Source: Algoriphagus sp.
Lineage (GTDB): Bacteria; Bacteroidota; Bacteroidia; Cytophagales; Cyclobacteriaceae
Assembly (NCBI GenBank): GCA_023653075.1
Contig: JAMNXQ010000004.1
Coordinates: 30,465 to 94,464, forward strand
Direction: 5' to 3'
DNA: 64,000 bases
The translations under genes were made by a program, and so were the position numbers. Below the pieces are notes generated by a model. The model did no database searches. It saw nothing but the letters and a program-made list of their open reading frames with translations, and was not told the origin of the DNA. This document shows, piece after piece, positions 19,662 through 29,263 of this stretch (position 1 is its first letter; every line of letters starts with the position of its first letter).

Positions 19662-21086
19662 TCAATTTAAAATTAAGCCACTTAAATACTGGCTAAATGC
19701 ATACAACTCTCTTTCTTTGAAGGAGTTGGAAATCACTTGAAGCCCAATAGGCATCCCTGAGTCATCCTTTCCGTTGGGAAGGGAAATACCAGGCACACCC
19801 GATACAGAGGCCTGAACGGTAAATAAATCTTCCAAATACATAGACACCGGGTCATCCCCATGTTCCCCGAATTGAAATGCGGTTGTGGGGGTAGTTGGAA
19901 GCAAAAGGTAGTCAAAATCTGTTAATAATTTTTCAGTAACTTCTTTAATGATGCGGCGAACCTTTTGAGCCTTAGTGAAATAGGCGTCGTAATAACTAGC
20001 AGAAAGCACGAAGGTACCCAACATAATTCTTCGTTTTACCTCCTCCCCAAACCCCTCACTTCGACTGTCTTTGTAAAGTTGCTCTAAATTGTGTACTTGG
20101 GGTGCTCGATACCCATAGTTGACCCCGTCAAAACGGGAAAGGTTGGCACTTGCCTCAGCGGTAGTGAGTATGTAATAGGTGGGAAGCACGTACTTTAAAA
20201 GGGGAAATTCCACTTCCTGAACCTGGTGGCCCTCTTTTTTTAAACGTTCGATTACTGCTAAGGTATTGCGTTTGATTTCAAGTTGTAAAGTAGGTGCATG
20301 CAGTGCCTCCTTCAAGACTGCCACTTTTACCGATTGAGGTGGAAAAGTTAACTCGCTGTACTGTTCAACAATTTTTTGAGAAGAAGTGCTATCTTTTGAA
20401 TCATAACCTGCAATCACTTCGAGTACCCGAGCATTATCGCGGATAGTGGATGAAAAAATCCCGATAGTATCAAATGAGGAAGCGTAGGCAATCAGGCCCC
20501 AACGCGAAACTCTTGAATAGGAGGGCTTCATTCCAATCACGCCGGTAAATGCTGCTGGCTGGCGAACCGATCCACCAGTATCCGTCCCTAAAGAAACAGT
20601 GCATAAATTGGCTTGCACAGCTACCGCTGACCCACCAGAGGATCCCCCAGGCACTCGAGTAGGGTCTAATTCTTGAAATACTTTGCCGTGAATGGAATGC
20701 TCATTCGAGCTGCCCATGCCAAATTCATCACAATTTAGCCTCCCAATGACAATGGCATCTTCATCCAAAAGTCGTTGAACTGCAGTAGCAGTGTAGTGCG
20801 CGATGTAGCCTTCTAGGATTTTTGAACCGGCAGAGCAGGCGTGTCCCTCGTAATTGAGAATATCTTTTATGCCAATGACCATCCCAGCCAGTTTCCCTGC
20901 TGTGCCATTGGCTAGTTTTAAGTCCACTTCTGCAGCTTTTTCAAGCGCAGAATGGGCATAAACTTCGACGAAGGCGTTGAGATGCGCCTTCGTCTGAATA
21001 TTTTGTAGGTAATAGGTTACAATCGATCGACAATCGCTATCCCCGTTTTTTAGGGCAAATTGGATTTCGTCGAAGCAACGATACAT
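19662..21086 (-). CDS. gatA: Aspartyl/glutamyl-tRNA amidotransferase subunit A
   Basis: The ATG at 21086 gives 474 aa; a TTG two codons upstream is in frame. The amidase signature is clear: catalytic lysine in GIKDIL (about residue 77), the serine-rich loop GGSSGGSAVAVQ (about 150-162) and TDTGGSVRQPA with the nucleophilic serine. This is the glutaminase subunit of GatCAB, which corrects Glu-tRNA(Gln) or Asp-tRNA(Asn). gatB and gatC are not adjacent. It lies 24 bases downstream of tatA, probably co-transcribed. Confidence 0.94.
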   Translation of the reverse strand: MYRCFDEIQFALKNGDSDCRSIVTYYLQNIQTKAHLNAFVEVYAHSALEKAAEVDLKLANGTAGKLAGMVIGIKDILNYEGHACSAGSKILEGYIAHYTATAVQRLLDEDAIVIGRLNCDEFGMGSSNEHSIHGKVFQELDPTRVPGGSSGGSAVAVQANLCTVSLGTDTGGSVRQPAAFTGVIGMKPSYSRVSRWGLIAYASSFDTIGIFSSTIRDNARVLEVIAGYDSKDSTSSQKIVEQYSELTFPPQSVKVAVLKEALHAPTLQLEIKRNTLAVIERLKKEGHQVQEVEFPLLKYVLPTYYILTTAEASANLSRFDGVNYGYRAPQVHNLEQLYKDSRSEGFGEEVKRRIMLGTFVLSASYYDAYFTKAQKVRRIIKEVTEKLLTDFDYLLLPTTPTTAFQFGEHGDDPVSMYLEDLFTVQASVSGVPGISLPNGKDDSGMPIGLQVISNSFKERELYAFSQYLSGLILN

Positions 21087-21110
21087 TTCCAAATGAATCG
21101 AACTGAAAAA

Positions 21111-21308
21111 TTATTTTTTCTTGTCTTTCATTCCCTCTTCGAGGTCATTTTGAATGTCTTTGGTCGCATCTTTGAATTCACGGATTCCACGTCCTAGTCC
21201 ACGAGCTAATTCAGGGATTCGTTTAGCACCAAACAAAAGGAGAATCACAAGAATGATCAAAATCAAAGAACCTCCACCAATATTTTGAAAGAAACCTAAT
21301 GTAGTCAT
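21111..21308 (-). CDS. tatA: Sec-independent protein translocase subunit TatA/TatE
   Basis: 65 aa with a single membrane helix (GSLILIILVILLLFGAK), the conserved FGAKRIPELARGLGRGIREF amphipathic helix and a charged tail ending DKKK. It is the pore-forming component of the twin-arginine export pathway. tatC is not in the window. One possible Tat substrate is the Dabb protein at 62319-62714, which has an RR signal. The gene is the first of the tatA-gatA-transglycosylase run and is preceded by a strong promoter match. Confidence 0.93.
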   Translation of the reverse strand: MTTLGFFQNIGGGSLILIILVILLLFGAKRIPELARGLGRGIREFKDATKDIQNDLEEGMKDKKK

Positions 21309-21335
21309 ACTGCTGTGCGTTTAAGGATAGAAATA

Positions 21336-21365
21336 CAAAGATACAAGTATCGGTCGCTTACCCAA
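21336..21365 (-). promoter_or_regulatory. Promoter of tatA
   Basis: On the minus strand TTG (21365-21363) is followed by exactly 19 bases and TATCTTTG (21343-21336). This is a full match to the Bacteroidota housekeeping consensus TTG-N19-TAnnTTTG and lies about 30 bases before the tatA start codon. Confidence 0.75.
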
Positions 21366-21416
21366 GGAGATTGCGTATGGATGCTTATCTTTTTTATAAA
21401 TGTAAGATTTTTTAAC

Positions 21417-22655
21417 CTATTTGGCAGTAATCCAGGTTACAGGGTCCATGATTTGTAAACCTTTCCATGTTTGGAAGTGAACTTCTGCAACTCCATCCGC
21501 TTTCGTGGCCACCTGTCCAATAGCAGTTTTTGCTTTGACGGACTGTCCATTGCTCACCGATATCGACTTCAGCCTGCTGTACATGGTAAAATATTCACCG
21601 TGCTTGATGATGATGGTGTTTCCATATCCAGGGATCGTGGAGATTTTGGTGACTACTCCATCAAAAACTGCGCGAACACTGGCATTGGGCTGGGTACGGA
21701 TATCAATTCCATCATTTTCCTCTGTGATGCCTTTAAGCGTGGGATGAGGATAGGTGCCGTAGCCTTGAGCAATAAATCCTGTTTCTACCGGCCAAGGGAG
21801 TTTACCTTTGTTACCCGCGAAGGAACTGGATAAGGCCGCGGCCTCAGGTGTCATGGGCATACTGGTGCCTACTTTTTTAGTACTGGTGCTATTTTCCTTT
21901 TTAGCAGCCGTTTCTGCCGCACGAATTTCAGCTTCAATGACTGCCTTGATCATGCGATTGAGTTGCTCTTGCTGCTTCTTAGTCGCGGTAATCTGTCGTT
22001 GAATATCCCGTTCTTTCTTAGAAAGCGTGTTGACTAGGCCCTGCTGCTCTTTGCGCATGACCTCGAGTTTCTGCTTTTCAGTTTTTTCTTCTACCAAGAC
22101 TACTTCTTTGTCTTCCTTTCGCTCATCGAGCTGAATGCGTTGGTTGGCCAGTTCTGTGGATAGTTTTTCAATTTGCTCAGCCTGTTTTTTTCTGCTTTCC
22201 GTATATTGTTTGAGGTATTTCAAACGCATGTACAGCTGATTGAAATTACTAGAGCTAAACACAAATGCGATTATGGAAAGCCCCCGATTCAATTTGGACG
22301 AATTGTAAATCATTCTCGAATATTCCTCTTTCAGTTCGATCAACTGCTTTTCAAGAGCTGCAATTTTATTTTCGATTTCAAGAATTTCATTGGAGAGTAA
22401 ACTTACCTCGCGATCCAAGGTATTGACTAAGCGATTTTGGCTTTGAAACTGGCTGGTGATGGCGTTTAACTCGCCAATAGAAGTTTTTTTAGTGGCTGAA
22501 GTTTGTTTGAGAATGGCATCAAACTCCTTCAGCCGAGCCTGAATTGCTACCTTATCCTTTTCCAATTGCTCACGAGATTTGGAGGATTGCGCAAGCCCAA
22601 CATCCGAGAGAACTAGGAGAAAAAAAAGTAATAACAAATTCGCAAATCTTTTCAT
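21417..22655 (-). CDS. Murein hydrolase activator EnvC-like protein with M23 (LytM) domain
   Basis: The ATG at 22655 (MKRFANLLLLFFLLVLSDVG, cleaved near LAQS) is chosen because the longer frame would overlap the upstream gene and lack a signal peptide. After the signal come about 230 residues of heptad-rich coiled coil (two blocks, K/E/Q-rich), then a C-terminal peptidase M23 domain (about residues 290-412) with GIDIRTQPNASVRAVFDGVVT and YGNTIIIKHGEYFTMYSRL. The expected metal-binding HxxxD and HxH motifs are degenerate (NDGIDIR; EVHFQTW). It is therefore probably an EnvC-type activator of amidases rather than an active peptidase; this is inference. Confidence 0.88.
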   Translation of the reverse strand: MKRFANLLLLFFLLVLSDVGLAQSSKSREQLEKDKVAIQARLKEFDAILKQTSATKKTSIGELNAITSQFQSQNRLVNTLDREVSLLSNEILEIENKIAALEKQLIELKEEYSRMIYNSSKLNRGLSIIAFVFSSSNFNQLYMRLKYLKQYTESRKKQAEQIEKLSTELANQRIQLDERKEDKEVVLVEEKTEKQKLEVMRKEQQGLVNTLSKKERDIQRQITATKKQQEQLNRMIKAVIEAEIRAAETAAKKENSTSTKKVGTSMPMTPEAAALSSSFAGNKGKLPWPVETGFIAQGYGTYPHPTLKGITEENDGIDIRTQPNASVRAVFDGVVTKISTIPGYGNTIIIKHGEYFTMYSRLKSISVSNGQSVKAKTAIGQVATKADGVAEVHFQTWKGLQIMDPVTWITAK

Positions 22656-22660
22656 AGGTA

Positions 22661-23398
22661 TTAAAATCGGAAAGGGAAGGATAAAGGACCCGCTTGAGGA
22701 TCTAAGGTAGTCCAACTGAGGTAAATCCTAAAATTTCGAACTACTTCTGGTGCCTCAAAAGCAACTTTCACTAAAACCTCTGCAGGGAAGGCTTGCGCAG
22801 CTATATTTTGGTATTTCGGCATACTAGCCAAAAGCGAACCCTTCCCAGCAATGGAGCTACTCGAGAGTTCCGAAACTTTTCCAAGTCGTGTATCGATTTT
22901 ACTAAAGTAGCGGACCTGCTCACGAACTTGGGTTAATTCGAATTTTTTTCCAACCCGCACCAGGCGATCTTCATAACTTGCAGGATAGGGACTGTCTCCC
23001 CAGAGCAGGTTTTGAACTAAGGCCAAGGATAATTTGATACCATATCGCTGCTCAAACTCCGAATAACTCAAGTTGATATCCTCGGTTCCCATCCGGTTCA
23101 AGATTTGGATTTTTTCCTGACTTAGTAGGCCTCGAATAGCTTCTACACCCAAACCCGGAGAAATTGAAAACCAAATTAAGCTATCCTTTCTCGCGCGTAA
23201 TTGCAAGGTTCCACGAGTGATTTTGCCTGAATCCTCTTCAAGTACGAGTTTGGCTTTGGCTTGTAAATAGTTGTACTCCGTCGTGCGAGGAGCGAAGGTC
23301 TCCATTTCTTTAGGCCCAGTAAGCGGGCTGATCTTTTGAGCACATCCCCAGCTCATTAAGACAAGCATCATTCCTGCAAATAGTCGTCTCCTAGTCAT
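22661..23398 (-). CDS. DUF4292 family lipoprotein
   Basis: 245 aa with a lipoprotein signal (MTRRRLFAGMMLVLMSWGC, cysteine at residue 19). The body (NYLQAKAKLVLEEDSGKITRGTLQLRARKDSLIWFSISPG) has the LolA/LppX-like beta-sheet pattern of DUF4292, a Bacteroidota family of unknown function, possibly binding lipid. It overlaps the end of the TPR gene by 8 bases and is followed 5 bases later by the envC-like gene, so the three are probably one transcript. Confidence 0.85.
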   Translation of the reverse strand: MTRRRLFAGMMLVLMSWGCAQKISPLTGPKEMETFAPRTTEYNYLQAKAKLVLEEDSGKITRGTLQLRARKDSLIWFSISPGLGVEAIRGLLSQEKIQILNRMGTEDINLSYSEFEQRYGIKLSLALVQNLLWGDSPYPASYEDRLVRVGKKFELTQVREQVRYFSKIDTRLGKVSELSSSSIAGKGSLLASMPKYQNIAAQAFPAEVLVKVAFEAPEVVRNFRIYLSWTTLDPQAGPLSFPFRF

Positions 23399-25136
23399 GA
23401 ATTTGTCGATCTTTAATTTTTTGAGCGAGCTGATCTGAGCCTTCTGGGCTTTCTTTTGCTTTTTTCCACCACGACACCGCCTCCTCTATTTTTCCTAGGC
23501 GGAATAAAATGTCTCCATAGTGTTCCATCACTACTCCGCTGGGCTCCTTTTCAATCTTCAGCGCTTCCTCAAGCGTGGTAGCTGCTTCTGAATAGCGTTC
23601 AAGTTGATACAAGACCCAAGCCAAGGTGTCGAGGTAGGTCCCATTTTTTGGATGTTTTTTTACCACTCGCTGAGCCATATCTAAGGCCTTCATTAAGTCT
23701 TGTTTGGCCAGCGAAAGGAAATAAGCATAATTATTCAATACCTGCTCGTCACTGGGATTCAGCGCGAGCGCCTTGTCAAAATTGGAAAATGCAGCGGCCT
23801 GGTCACCCATCTGATACAAGCTATTGCCCAAGGTACTGTAGGCTACCTGCGCCAATTGAGGATTTTTTTCGCTATTCAATCGAAGGGCTGTCTCTAGTGC
23901 TTGCACCGCAGCCGAATCTTTCTTTTGTGCGGAGAGCAATACTCCCTCGTAAAACCAAAATTCAGCACTTTCAGGGAATTCCTCTAGGGCTATTTTAGTG
24001 TAAATCGCCACTTCCTCGTAGTTGGTGCTCGTCTCAAAGGAGTTGACGATTACTTCTTCCAAAAGTCTTTCGTTTTTAGGCTGGATGGCCAAGGATTTCT
24101 TGTACAATTCAAGTGCTTCACCCAACCTATTTCCTGCTTTTCTTCGGTTTCCCAGAGCTTCCAAAACAGCAGCATCTGCCGGATGCATTGCCACCAAAAT
24201 CACCTCTAAGCTATCGAGCATCTTATCTCGTTCGGCAGTTTTCATTTCCTGTAGCAGGCCTTGAAAGGTGCTGGTCTTGGAAGCAGTTGCCAAGTCCGGA
24301 CTGCTCATAGACTCCACTAAAAAGGTGTTTGCCTGCGAATCGAGTCCCTTTTCTCGGTAGAGCTTGTAAGCCGCAAGCTGAAGTTCAGGCTGGTTTGGGT
24401 ATTTGTTAATTTCGGTGCCGACCAGTTGGATGGCTTGGTCCAACTTGGCATTGTTGTACAGAATCTCAACTAGTGAAAGTACATAGTTCGGATTTCCGGG
24501 AAAGGAAGAAATTAGTTTCTCACCCTCCTCTACCGCTTTGCTGAGTAGGTCCTTGCGGAGGTAGATCCGTTGCTTTTGTACCGTAAAGGGTTCCCGAACC
24601 CCATAGTAGGCTTCTGCTCGGTCCAAGGCCACCAGGGCCTTGTCAAATTCATTGGCGTTCAAATAAATGGATGCCAATTCTAAGTTGTACTGTTGATTTT
24701 TGGTGGATCCCGTGGTCAACTTTTCCAACAAAGCTGCGGCTTCCAAGGGTTTGTTTAATCCCGTGTAAATTTCCGCTACTAGCAAGACATAGAATAAATT
24801 TTGGGGATCTTTGGCTACAGCTTGCTGCGCAAATGGGAGGGCTTGAGCTGCTTGATTTCTTTTTAAAAGCACCTCTGCCAATTTGTAGGAGATGGCAGGT
24901 TCTTCAGGTGCAAAATCTCGTGCTCTTGATAGGTATTGGTAGGCTTTTTCCAAATCTCCCAAGGCGAAGGATTTTTCGCCTTCAATAAAAAATCGGCTTG
25001 CATTAGCCTTCTGTTCTTGAGCTTTTAGTTCCTTTTTAGACAGCGAACCCTGTGGAAATCCTGCGATTGGACCCAGAAATAAGAAACAACAAAAAAGAAA
25101 AATCGGGGTAACTCTCACTGAGGGATGGGATTTCAA
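23391..25136 (-). CDS. Secreted tetratricopeptide repeat protein
   Basis: 581 aa with a signal peptide (TPIFLFCCFLFLGPIAGFPQ) and around a dozen TPR-like 34-residue repeats, for example AISYKLAEVLLKRNQAAQALPFA and AFSNFDKALALNPSDEQVLNN. The repeats form a superhelical scaffold for protein-protein contacts in the periplasm or at the outer membrane. The start is TTG; no earlier or close ATG exists. It heads the TPR-DUF4292-envC group. Its partner is unknown. Confidence 0.85.
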   Translation of the reverse strand: MKSHPSVRVTPIFLFCCFLFLGPIAGFPQGSLSKKELKAQEQKANASRFFIEGEKSFALGDLEKAYQYLSRARDFAPEEPAISYKLAEVLLKRNQAAQALPFAQQAVAKDPQNLFYVLLVAEIYTGLNKPLEAAALLEKLTTGSTKNQQYNLELASIYLNANEFDKALVALDRAEAYYGVREPFTVQKQRIYLRKDLLSKAVEEGEKLISSFPGNPNYVLSLVEILYNNAKLDQAIQLVGTEINKYPNQPELQLAAYKLYREKGLDSQANTFLVESMSSPDLATASKTSTFQGLLQEMKTAERDKMLDSLEVILVAMHPADAAVLEALGNRRKAGNRLGEALELYKKSLAIQPKNERLLEEVIVNSFETSTNYEEVAIYTKIALEEFPESAEFWFYEGVLLSAQKKDSAAVQALETALRLNSEKNPQLAQVAYSTLGNSLYQMGDQAAAFSNFDKALALNPSDEQVLNNYAYFLSLAKQDLMKALDMAQRVVKKHPKNGTYLDTLAWVLYQLERYSEAATTLEEALKIEKEPSGVVMEHYGDILFRLGKIEEAVSWWKKAKESPEGSDQLAQKIKDRQIHD

Positions 25137-25205
25137 ATCATCTCTACAAACATAGTGCCTTTTCCTTAATTTGATTGAAGAAAAGGGGGTATAGGCCAGG
25201 CTTAA

Positions 25206-26705
25206 TTAGGATTTTTTGGCAAGAAGGGATCTGAAAAAGGTGCGCTCTCCAAAAAATACTACTGCAAGAAATAGAAGGGCGCCCGAATTTTTAAGGATAA
25301 AATCCAAACTTGCTGTACCCATTTCCATAAAGTACCCTACATAACTTAGAGTAAATGCAAGAATTAGGTAGCCCAAGCCTTTGGTGGTCTGGTAAGGAAC
25401 AGGGTAGTATTTCTGCCCATAGCAGTAGCAGATTCCAGTCATCACCGAGTAACAGGCGACGGTACTTACTGCGGCACCCATGAATCCCCAAATTGGGACC
25501 AAGAAGACTATGCCTGCCACACTCACCAAAGCTCCCACCAACGTGATCCAAGCACTGTAGTTGGTCTTGTCTGTGAGCTTAAACCAAATGGACAAATTGA
25601 AATAAATACCCAATAGCAAATAGCCAAGCAACAACATGGGTACGATAAAAAAACCAATTTGGTAGGCGTCTCCCTTCAGAAAGAGCGGTCCAATCCAGTG
25701 AAGATTGACGGAAATCAGAATCATCAACAGGGAACAAAACAGGATGAATCCATGCATGACTTGCGCATACAGTTGGGGGGAGTCTTTATCCTTGGATTCC
25801 CTGAAAAAGAAGGGTTCTGCAGCATACTTAAAAGCTTGAATTACTAAGTTCATCAAGATGGCCAACTTGAAATTGGCTCCAAAAATACCTGCAGCTTCCC
25901 GGGAATTGAGACCAGGGTAAAAGTTGGTAGGCAACACGTATTCAAATAACAGTCGAGAAATAAGTTCATTAGTCACCCCTGCCAATCCCATAAAGAGAAG
26001 CGGGAGGGAGTAGGCCCACATGGGTTGTAAGATTTCTTTTTCCAGTCGAAAAGAGAAAAAACCAGCCCTCCACCAGACCAAGGGGATGATCAAGCCATTG
26101 GCGATCAAGTTGGAAAGTAGAATGTATTCCACACCCCAACTGGATTGGTACCCTAGGAAACCTTCTGGTAGGACCCCGCCTTGAATCCATCCAGGAATCC
26201 AAATCAGAAGCAGAAGGTTGAAAAATACGTTGAGAAAAATAGTGATCAATTTTGCTCCTGCAAAGGTTTTAGCTTTGTTTTCCAATCTGAGTTTGGCAAA
26301 AGGGATGGCCAGTACGGCATCAAATGCCAGCAGGAGTGCGGTCCATTGAAATAAATAGGCTTGCCCGGGGTAATCCATCCATGCTGCCAAAAGTGGTGCA
26401 GCAAGGTATATTCCAGATCCTAACGCCAAGCTAGATAGGAGAAGAAGGGTCTGAGAATTGTGGTATACTCGGGTTGGATCCTGATTTTTCCCAGTTGAAA
26501 ATCGGAAAAAGGCAGTTTCCATGCCGTAAGTAAATACTATGTTTAAAAAACCAATCAGGGAATATATACCCGTAAAAGCACCCAGGTCTGCCTTGGTTAG
26601 GTACCCGGTGTAAATGATGATTAGTAAAAAATTGATGGAGCGACCCAGCAGGCTACTTAGGCCATAAATGGCAGTTTGTCCGACAAGTTTTTTGAATGCT
26701 CCCAT
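25206..26705 (-). CDS. Polysaccharide biosynthesis protein / lipid-linked oligosaccharide flippase (Wzx/MATE-like)
   Basis: About 499 aa with 12-14 hydrophobic segments. The N-terminal AFKKLVGQTAIYGLSSLLGRSINFLLIIIY pattern and the TYGMETAFFRFS motif are typical of the RfbX/Wzx flippase family. It should move undecaprenyl-linked sugars across the inner membrane. The ATG at 26705 is used; a GTG at 26720, immediately after the enoyl-CoA hydratase stop, is also possible. No polysaccharide cluster surrounds it. Confidence 0.88.
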   Translation of the reverse strand: MGAFKKLVGQTAIYGLSSLLGRSINFLLIIIYTGYLTKADLGAFTGIYSLIGFLNIVFTYGMETAFFRFSTGKNQDPTRVYHNSQTLLLLSSLALGSGIYLAAPLLAAWMDYPGQAYLFQWTALLLAFDAVLAIPFAKLRLENKAKTFAGAKLITIFLNVFFNLLLLIWIPGWIQGGVLPEGFLGYQSSWGVEYILLSNLIANGLIIPLVWWRAGFFSFRLEKEILQPMWAYSLPLLFMGLAGVTNELISRLLFEYVLPTNFYPGLNSREAAGIFGANFKLAILMNLVIQAFKYAAEPFFFRESKDKDSPQLYAQVMHGFILFCSLLMILISVNLHWIGPLFLKGDAYQIGFFIVPMLLLGYLLLGIYFNLSIWFKLTDKTNYSAWITLVGALVSVAGIVFLVPIWGFMGAAVSTVACYSVMTGICYCYGQKYYPVPYQTTKGLGYLILAFTLSYVGYFMEMGTASLDFILKNSGALLFLAVVFFGERTFFRSLLAKKS

Positions 26706-26720
26706 GGGCGGTTGGATCAC

Positions 26721-27503
26721 TTACTCCCCACGGAAGACTGGTTTCCGCTTTTCTAAAAAGGCGGTAGTACCTTCCTTGTAATCTCCCGATTTGACACAAC
26801 GCGCAAAGGAGTTGGCCTCGGTTTGGTATCCATTTTCTTCCAGAAAAACGGCATTCACACAATCCACCACCATGCCGATGGCAAGGGGAGCTTTGCTCCT
26901 AATTTTTTCTAAAATCTCTTCTGCTTTAGCAAGTGCTTCTTCCTTTGTCGGCAGCACATGGTTCACTAATCCTAAAGTTTTGGCTTCCTCGGCTCCGACC
27001 ATGTCTCCTGTCATCATTAGCTCATTGGCCTTGCCTCGGCCGACCAGCAGCGTGAGCCGTTGGGTGCCCCCATAGCCTGGGATGATGCCTAGATTTACCT
27101 CGGGCTGTCCAAATTTTGCATTTGTAGTGGCAATCCGCATATGGCAGGCCATGGCTAGCTCACATCCACCGCCAAGCGTGTAGCCGTTGGTGACGGCAAT
27201 TACCGGCTTGTGACAGTTCTCGATCCTAGCAAAAATCTCCTGACCACTCTCTGCAAATTTTCGTGCATTGACCTCGTTGAGGGATGCGATTTCGGTGATG
27301 TCTGCACCGGCTACGAAGGCTTTTTCTCCTGCTCCTGTGAGGATGACGCCTTTGATGGATTTGTCGTCCATGACCTGATCAAATACCTGCCTTAGTTCTT
27401 CTAGGGTAGCAAGGTTCATGGCATTCAGTTTATCCTCTCGGTTGATGGTGAGGTAGAGGATTCCTTGTCGTTCTTCGGTAAGAATGTTGACAAATTCAGA
27501 CAT
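26721..27503 (-). CDS. Enoyl-CoA hydratase/isomerase (crotonase family)
   Basis: The ATG at 27503 (MSEFVNILTEERQ) gives 260 aa, the usual length; an upstream in-frame extension lacks homologous character. The oxyanion-hole segment KAFVAGADITEIA (about residues 57-69), the GGGCELAMACHMRIA helix and the LGIIPGYGGTQRL region with catalytic glutamate positions are all present. It probably hydrates short-chain enoyl-CoA in beta-oxidation, although crotonases have diverse substrates. No other fatty-acid gene is adjacent. Confidence 0.92.
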   Translation of the reverse strand: MSEFVNILTEERQGILYLTINREDKLNAMNLATLEELRQVFDQVMDDKSIKGVILTGAGEKAFVAGADITEIASLNEVNARKFAESGQEIFARIENCHKPVIAVTNGYTLGGGCELAMACHMRIATTNAKFGQPEVNLGIIPGYGGTQRLTLLVGRGKANELMMTGDMVGAEEAKTLGLVNHVLPTKEEALAKAEEILEKIRSKAPLAIGMVVDCVNAVFLEENGYQTEANSFARCVKSGDYKEGTTAFLEKRKPVFRGE

Positions 27504-27671
27504 AGTCATGCAGCATAGTTCGGACAAATATACCTCCCCCTCCAACACTACCAAATTCAGGTCTAGAGAAAAAAGTAAAATATACCCAAGACAGTCTGGA
27601 ATCGACTATTTTTTATTTATATCATAAGGAGAATTTTTGAAGTTTGGAACCCATTTTTTGGCTTTTTTTCT

Positions 27672-27679
27672 TACTTTTG
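27672..27679 (+). promoter_or_regulatory. Candidate -7 element upstream of icd
   Basis: TACTTTTG matches TAnnTTTG, about 38 bases before the icd ATG. No TTG lies at the ideal 19-21 base distance, so only this half of the promoter is supported. Confidence 0.45.
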
Positions 27680-27716
27680 CGGCACGAAAGAGAAGAATTA
27701 AACCCATAAGCTACCC

Positions 27717-29171
27717 ATGAACTCCAAAACTAAAATTACCGTAGCCTACGGAGACGGAATTGGCCCCGAAATCATGAAGGCGACCTTGGCCATCCTAGAT
27801 GCTGCAGGCGCCCAATTGGAATACGAGGTCATTGAAATTGGAGAGCAGGTGTACCTCAAGGGAATCAGTTCAGGCATGGCTCCCAATTCCTTTGCATCCC
27901 TTCGTGCCAACAAGGTTTTTTTAAAGTCGCCGATCACTACCCCTCAGGGTGGAGGCTTTAAGTCTTTGAATGTAACTACACGTAAGTCCTTTGGCTTGTA
28001 TGCCAACGTGCGCCCATGCAAGGCCTATTCCCCATTTATCAAAACGCATTTCCCGAAAACGGATTTGGTCATCATTCGGGAGAATGAAGAAGACCTGTAT
28101 GCAGGGATCGAGCACCGTCAAACCCAGGAGGTGTATCAATGTTTGAAAGTAATTTCACAGCCTGGCTCCGAAAAAATCATTCGCTATGCCTTTGAGTACG
28201 CCAAAAAATATGGCCGGAAAAAGGTGACCTGCATGACCAAGGACAACATCATGAAGCTGGCGGATGGCTTGTTTCACAAGACGTTTGACGAGATCGCAAA
28301 GGAATATCCAGGGATTGAAACGGAGCACAAGATCATCGATATCGGAACCGCCTTGATCGCAGAACGCCCAGAGGTTTTTGATGTAATCGTAACGCTCAAC
28401 CTGTATGGAGACATTATCTCTGACGTAGCAGCGCAGGTCACCGGTTCGGTAGGCTTGGGAGGCTCTGCCAATGTGGGTGCGGAAGTAGCCATGTTTGAAG
28501 CCATTCATGGTTCTGCTCCTGACATTGCAGGTAAGGACATTGCCAACCCATCGGGCTTGTTGAATGGAGCCATCCTAATGTTGGTCCACATTGGACAGTC
28601 TGAGATTGCAGAGAAGATCGCCAATGCCTGGATGAAAACCCTCGAAGATGGAATTCATACCGGAGATATCTACCAAGAAGGCTTGTCCTCTAAAAAAGTA
28701 GGAACCCAGGAATTTGCTCAGGCAGTCATTGCTCGCTTGGGACAGGTGCCCAGTCAAATGACACCCGCAGTTTTTGGAAAAGAAAGTACCGCTCCCATGG
28801 ACGTAGCGCTTCGGTCCAAGCCAAAGGCAAAGAAAGAATTGATCGGGATAGATGTATTTCTTGACTGGGACCAAAACCATCGGGACCCGAACGTCTTGGG
28901 CAAGCTCTTGAATTCACTTGATTCTGGTGGATTAAAATTGAGTCTAATCACCAATAGGGGTGTCAAGGTTTTTCCTGATGGCATGAAGGAAACCTTCTGC
29001 ACCGATCATTGGAGATGCCGATTCAAAGTGGAAGAAGGAAAGGTACTCACCCATGCCCAAGTGATTGACCTCCTTCAAAAAGTGGAAAATCTTGGTTTGG
29101 ATTTTATCAAAACGGAGCACCTCTACACCTTTGACGGCGTGAAAGGATATTCCTTGGGCCAAGGAGAATAA
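27717..29171 (+). CDS. icd: NADP-dependent isocitrate dehydrogenase
   Basis: 484 aa beginning with the isopropylmalate/isocitrate dehydrogenase signature ITVAYGDGIGPEIM. The substrate-binding RENEEDLYAGIEHRQ (about residues 117-131), NLYGDIISDVAAQVTGSVGLGGSANVG (about 225-251) and the cofactor region EAIHGSAPDIAGKDIANPSG follow. A C-terminal extension of about 140 residues beyond the core is typical of this Bacteroidota/alpha-proteobacterial-type ICDH. It converts isocitrate to 2-oxoglutarate in the TCA cycle. It is monocistronic, with a terminator right behind it. Confidence 0.93.
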   Translation: MNSKTKITVAYGDGIGPEIMKATLAILDAAGAQLEYEVIEIGEQVYLKGISSGMAPNSFASLRANKVFLKSPITTPQGGGFKSLNVTTRKSFGLYANVRPCKAYSPFIKTHFPKTDLVIIRENEEDLYAGIEHRQTQEVYQCLKVISQPGSEKIIRYAFEYAKKYGRKKVTCMTKDNIMKLADGLFHKTFDEIAKEYPGIETEHKIIDIGTALIAERPEVFDVIVTLNLYGDIISDVAAQVTGSVGLGGSANVGAEVAMFEAIHGSAPDIAGKDIANPSGLLNGAILMLVHIGQSEIAEKIANAWMKTLEDGIHTGDIYQEGLSSKKVGTQEFAQAVIARLGQVPSQMTPAVFGKESTAPMDVALRSKPKAKKELIGIDVFLDWDQNHRDPNVLGKLLNSLDSGGLKLSLITNRGVKVFPDGMKETFCTDHWRCRFKVEEGKVLTHAQVIDLLQKVENLGLDFIKTEHLYTFDGVKGYSLGQGE

Positions 29172-29186
29172 CTCGAGTTTTTATCC

Positions 29187-29219
29187 AGAAGGGGAGAGCA
29201 ATTTCCCCTTCTTCTTTTT
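29187..29219 (+). terminator. Intrinsic terminator of icd
   Basis: A perfect 9-bp stem AGAAGGGGA / TCCCCTTCT with an 8-base loop is followed by TCTTTTTA, 15 bases after the icd stop. Confidence 0.85.
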
Positions 29220-29221
29220 AG

Positions 29222-29229
29222 TACATTTG
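29222..29229 (+). promoter_or_regulatory. Candidate -7 element of the glycosyltransferase gene
   Basis: TACATTTG matches TAnnTTTG just after the icd terminator and 34 bases before the glycosyltransferase ATG. No convincing TTG partner is seen. Confidence 0.45.
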
Positions 29230-29263
29230 CAAGTCTCCAATTTTGACTAGCGCATCGAATCCC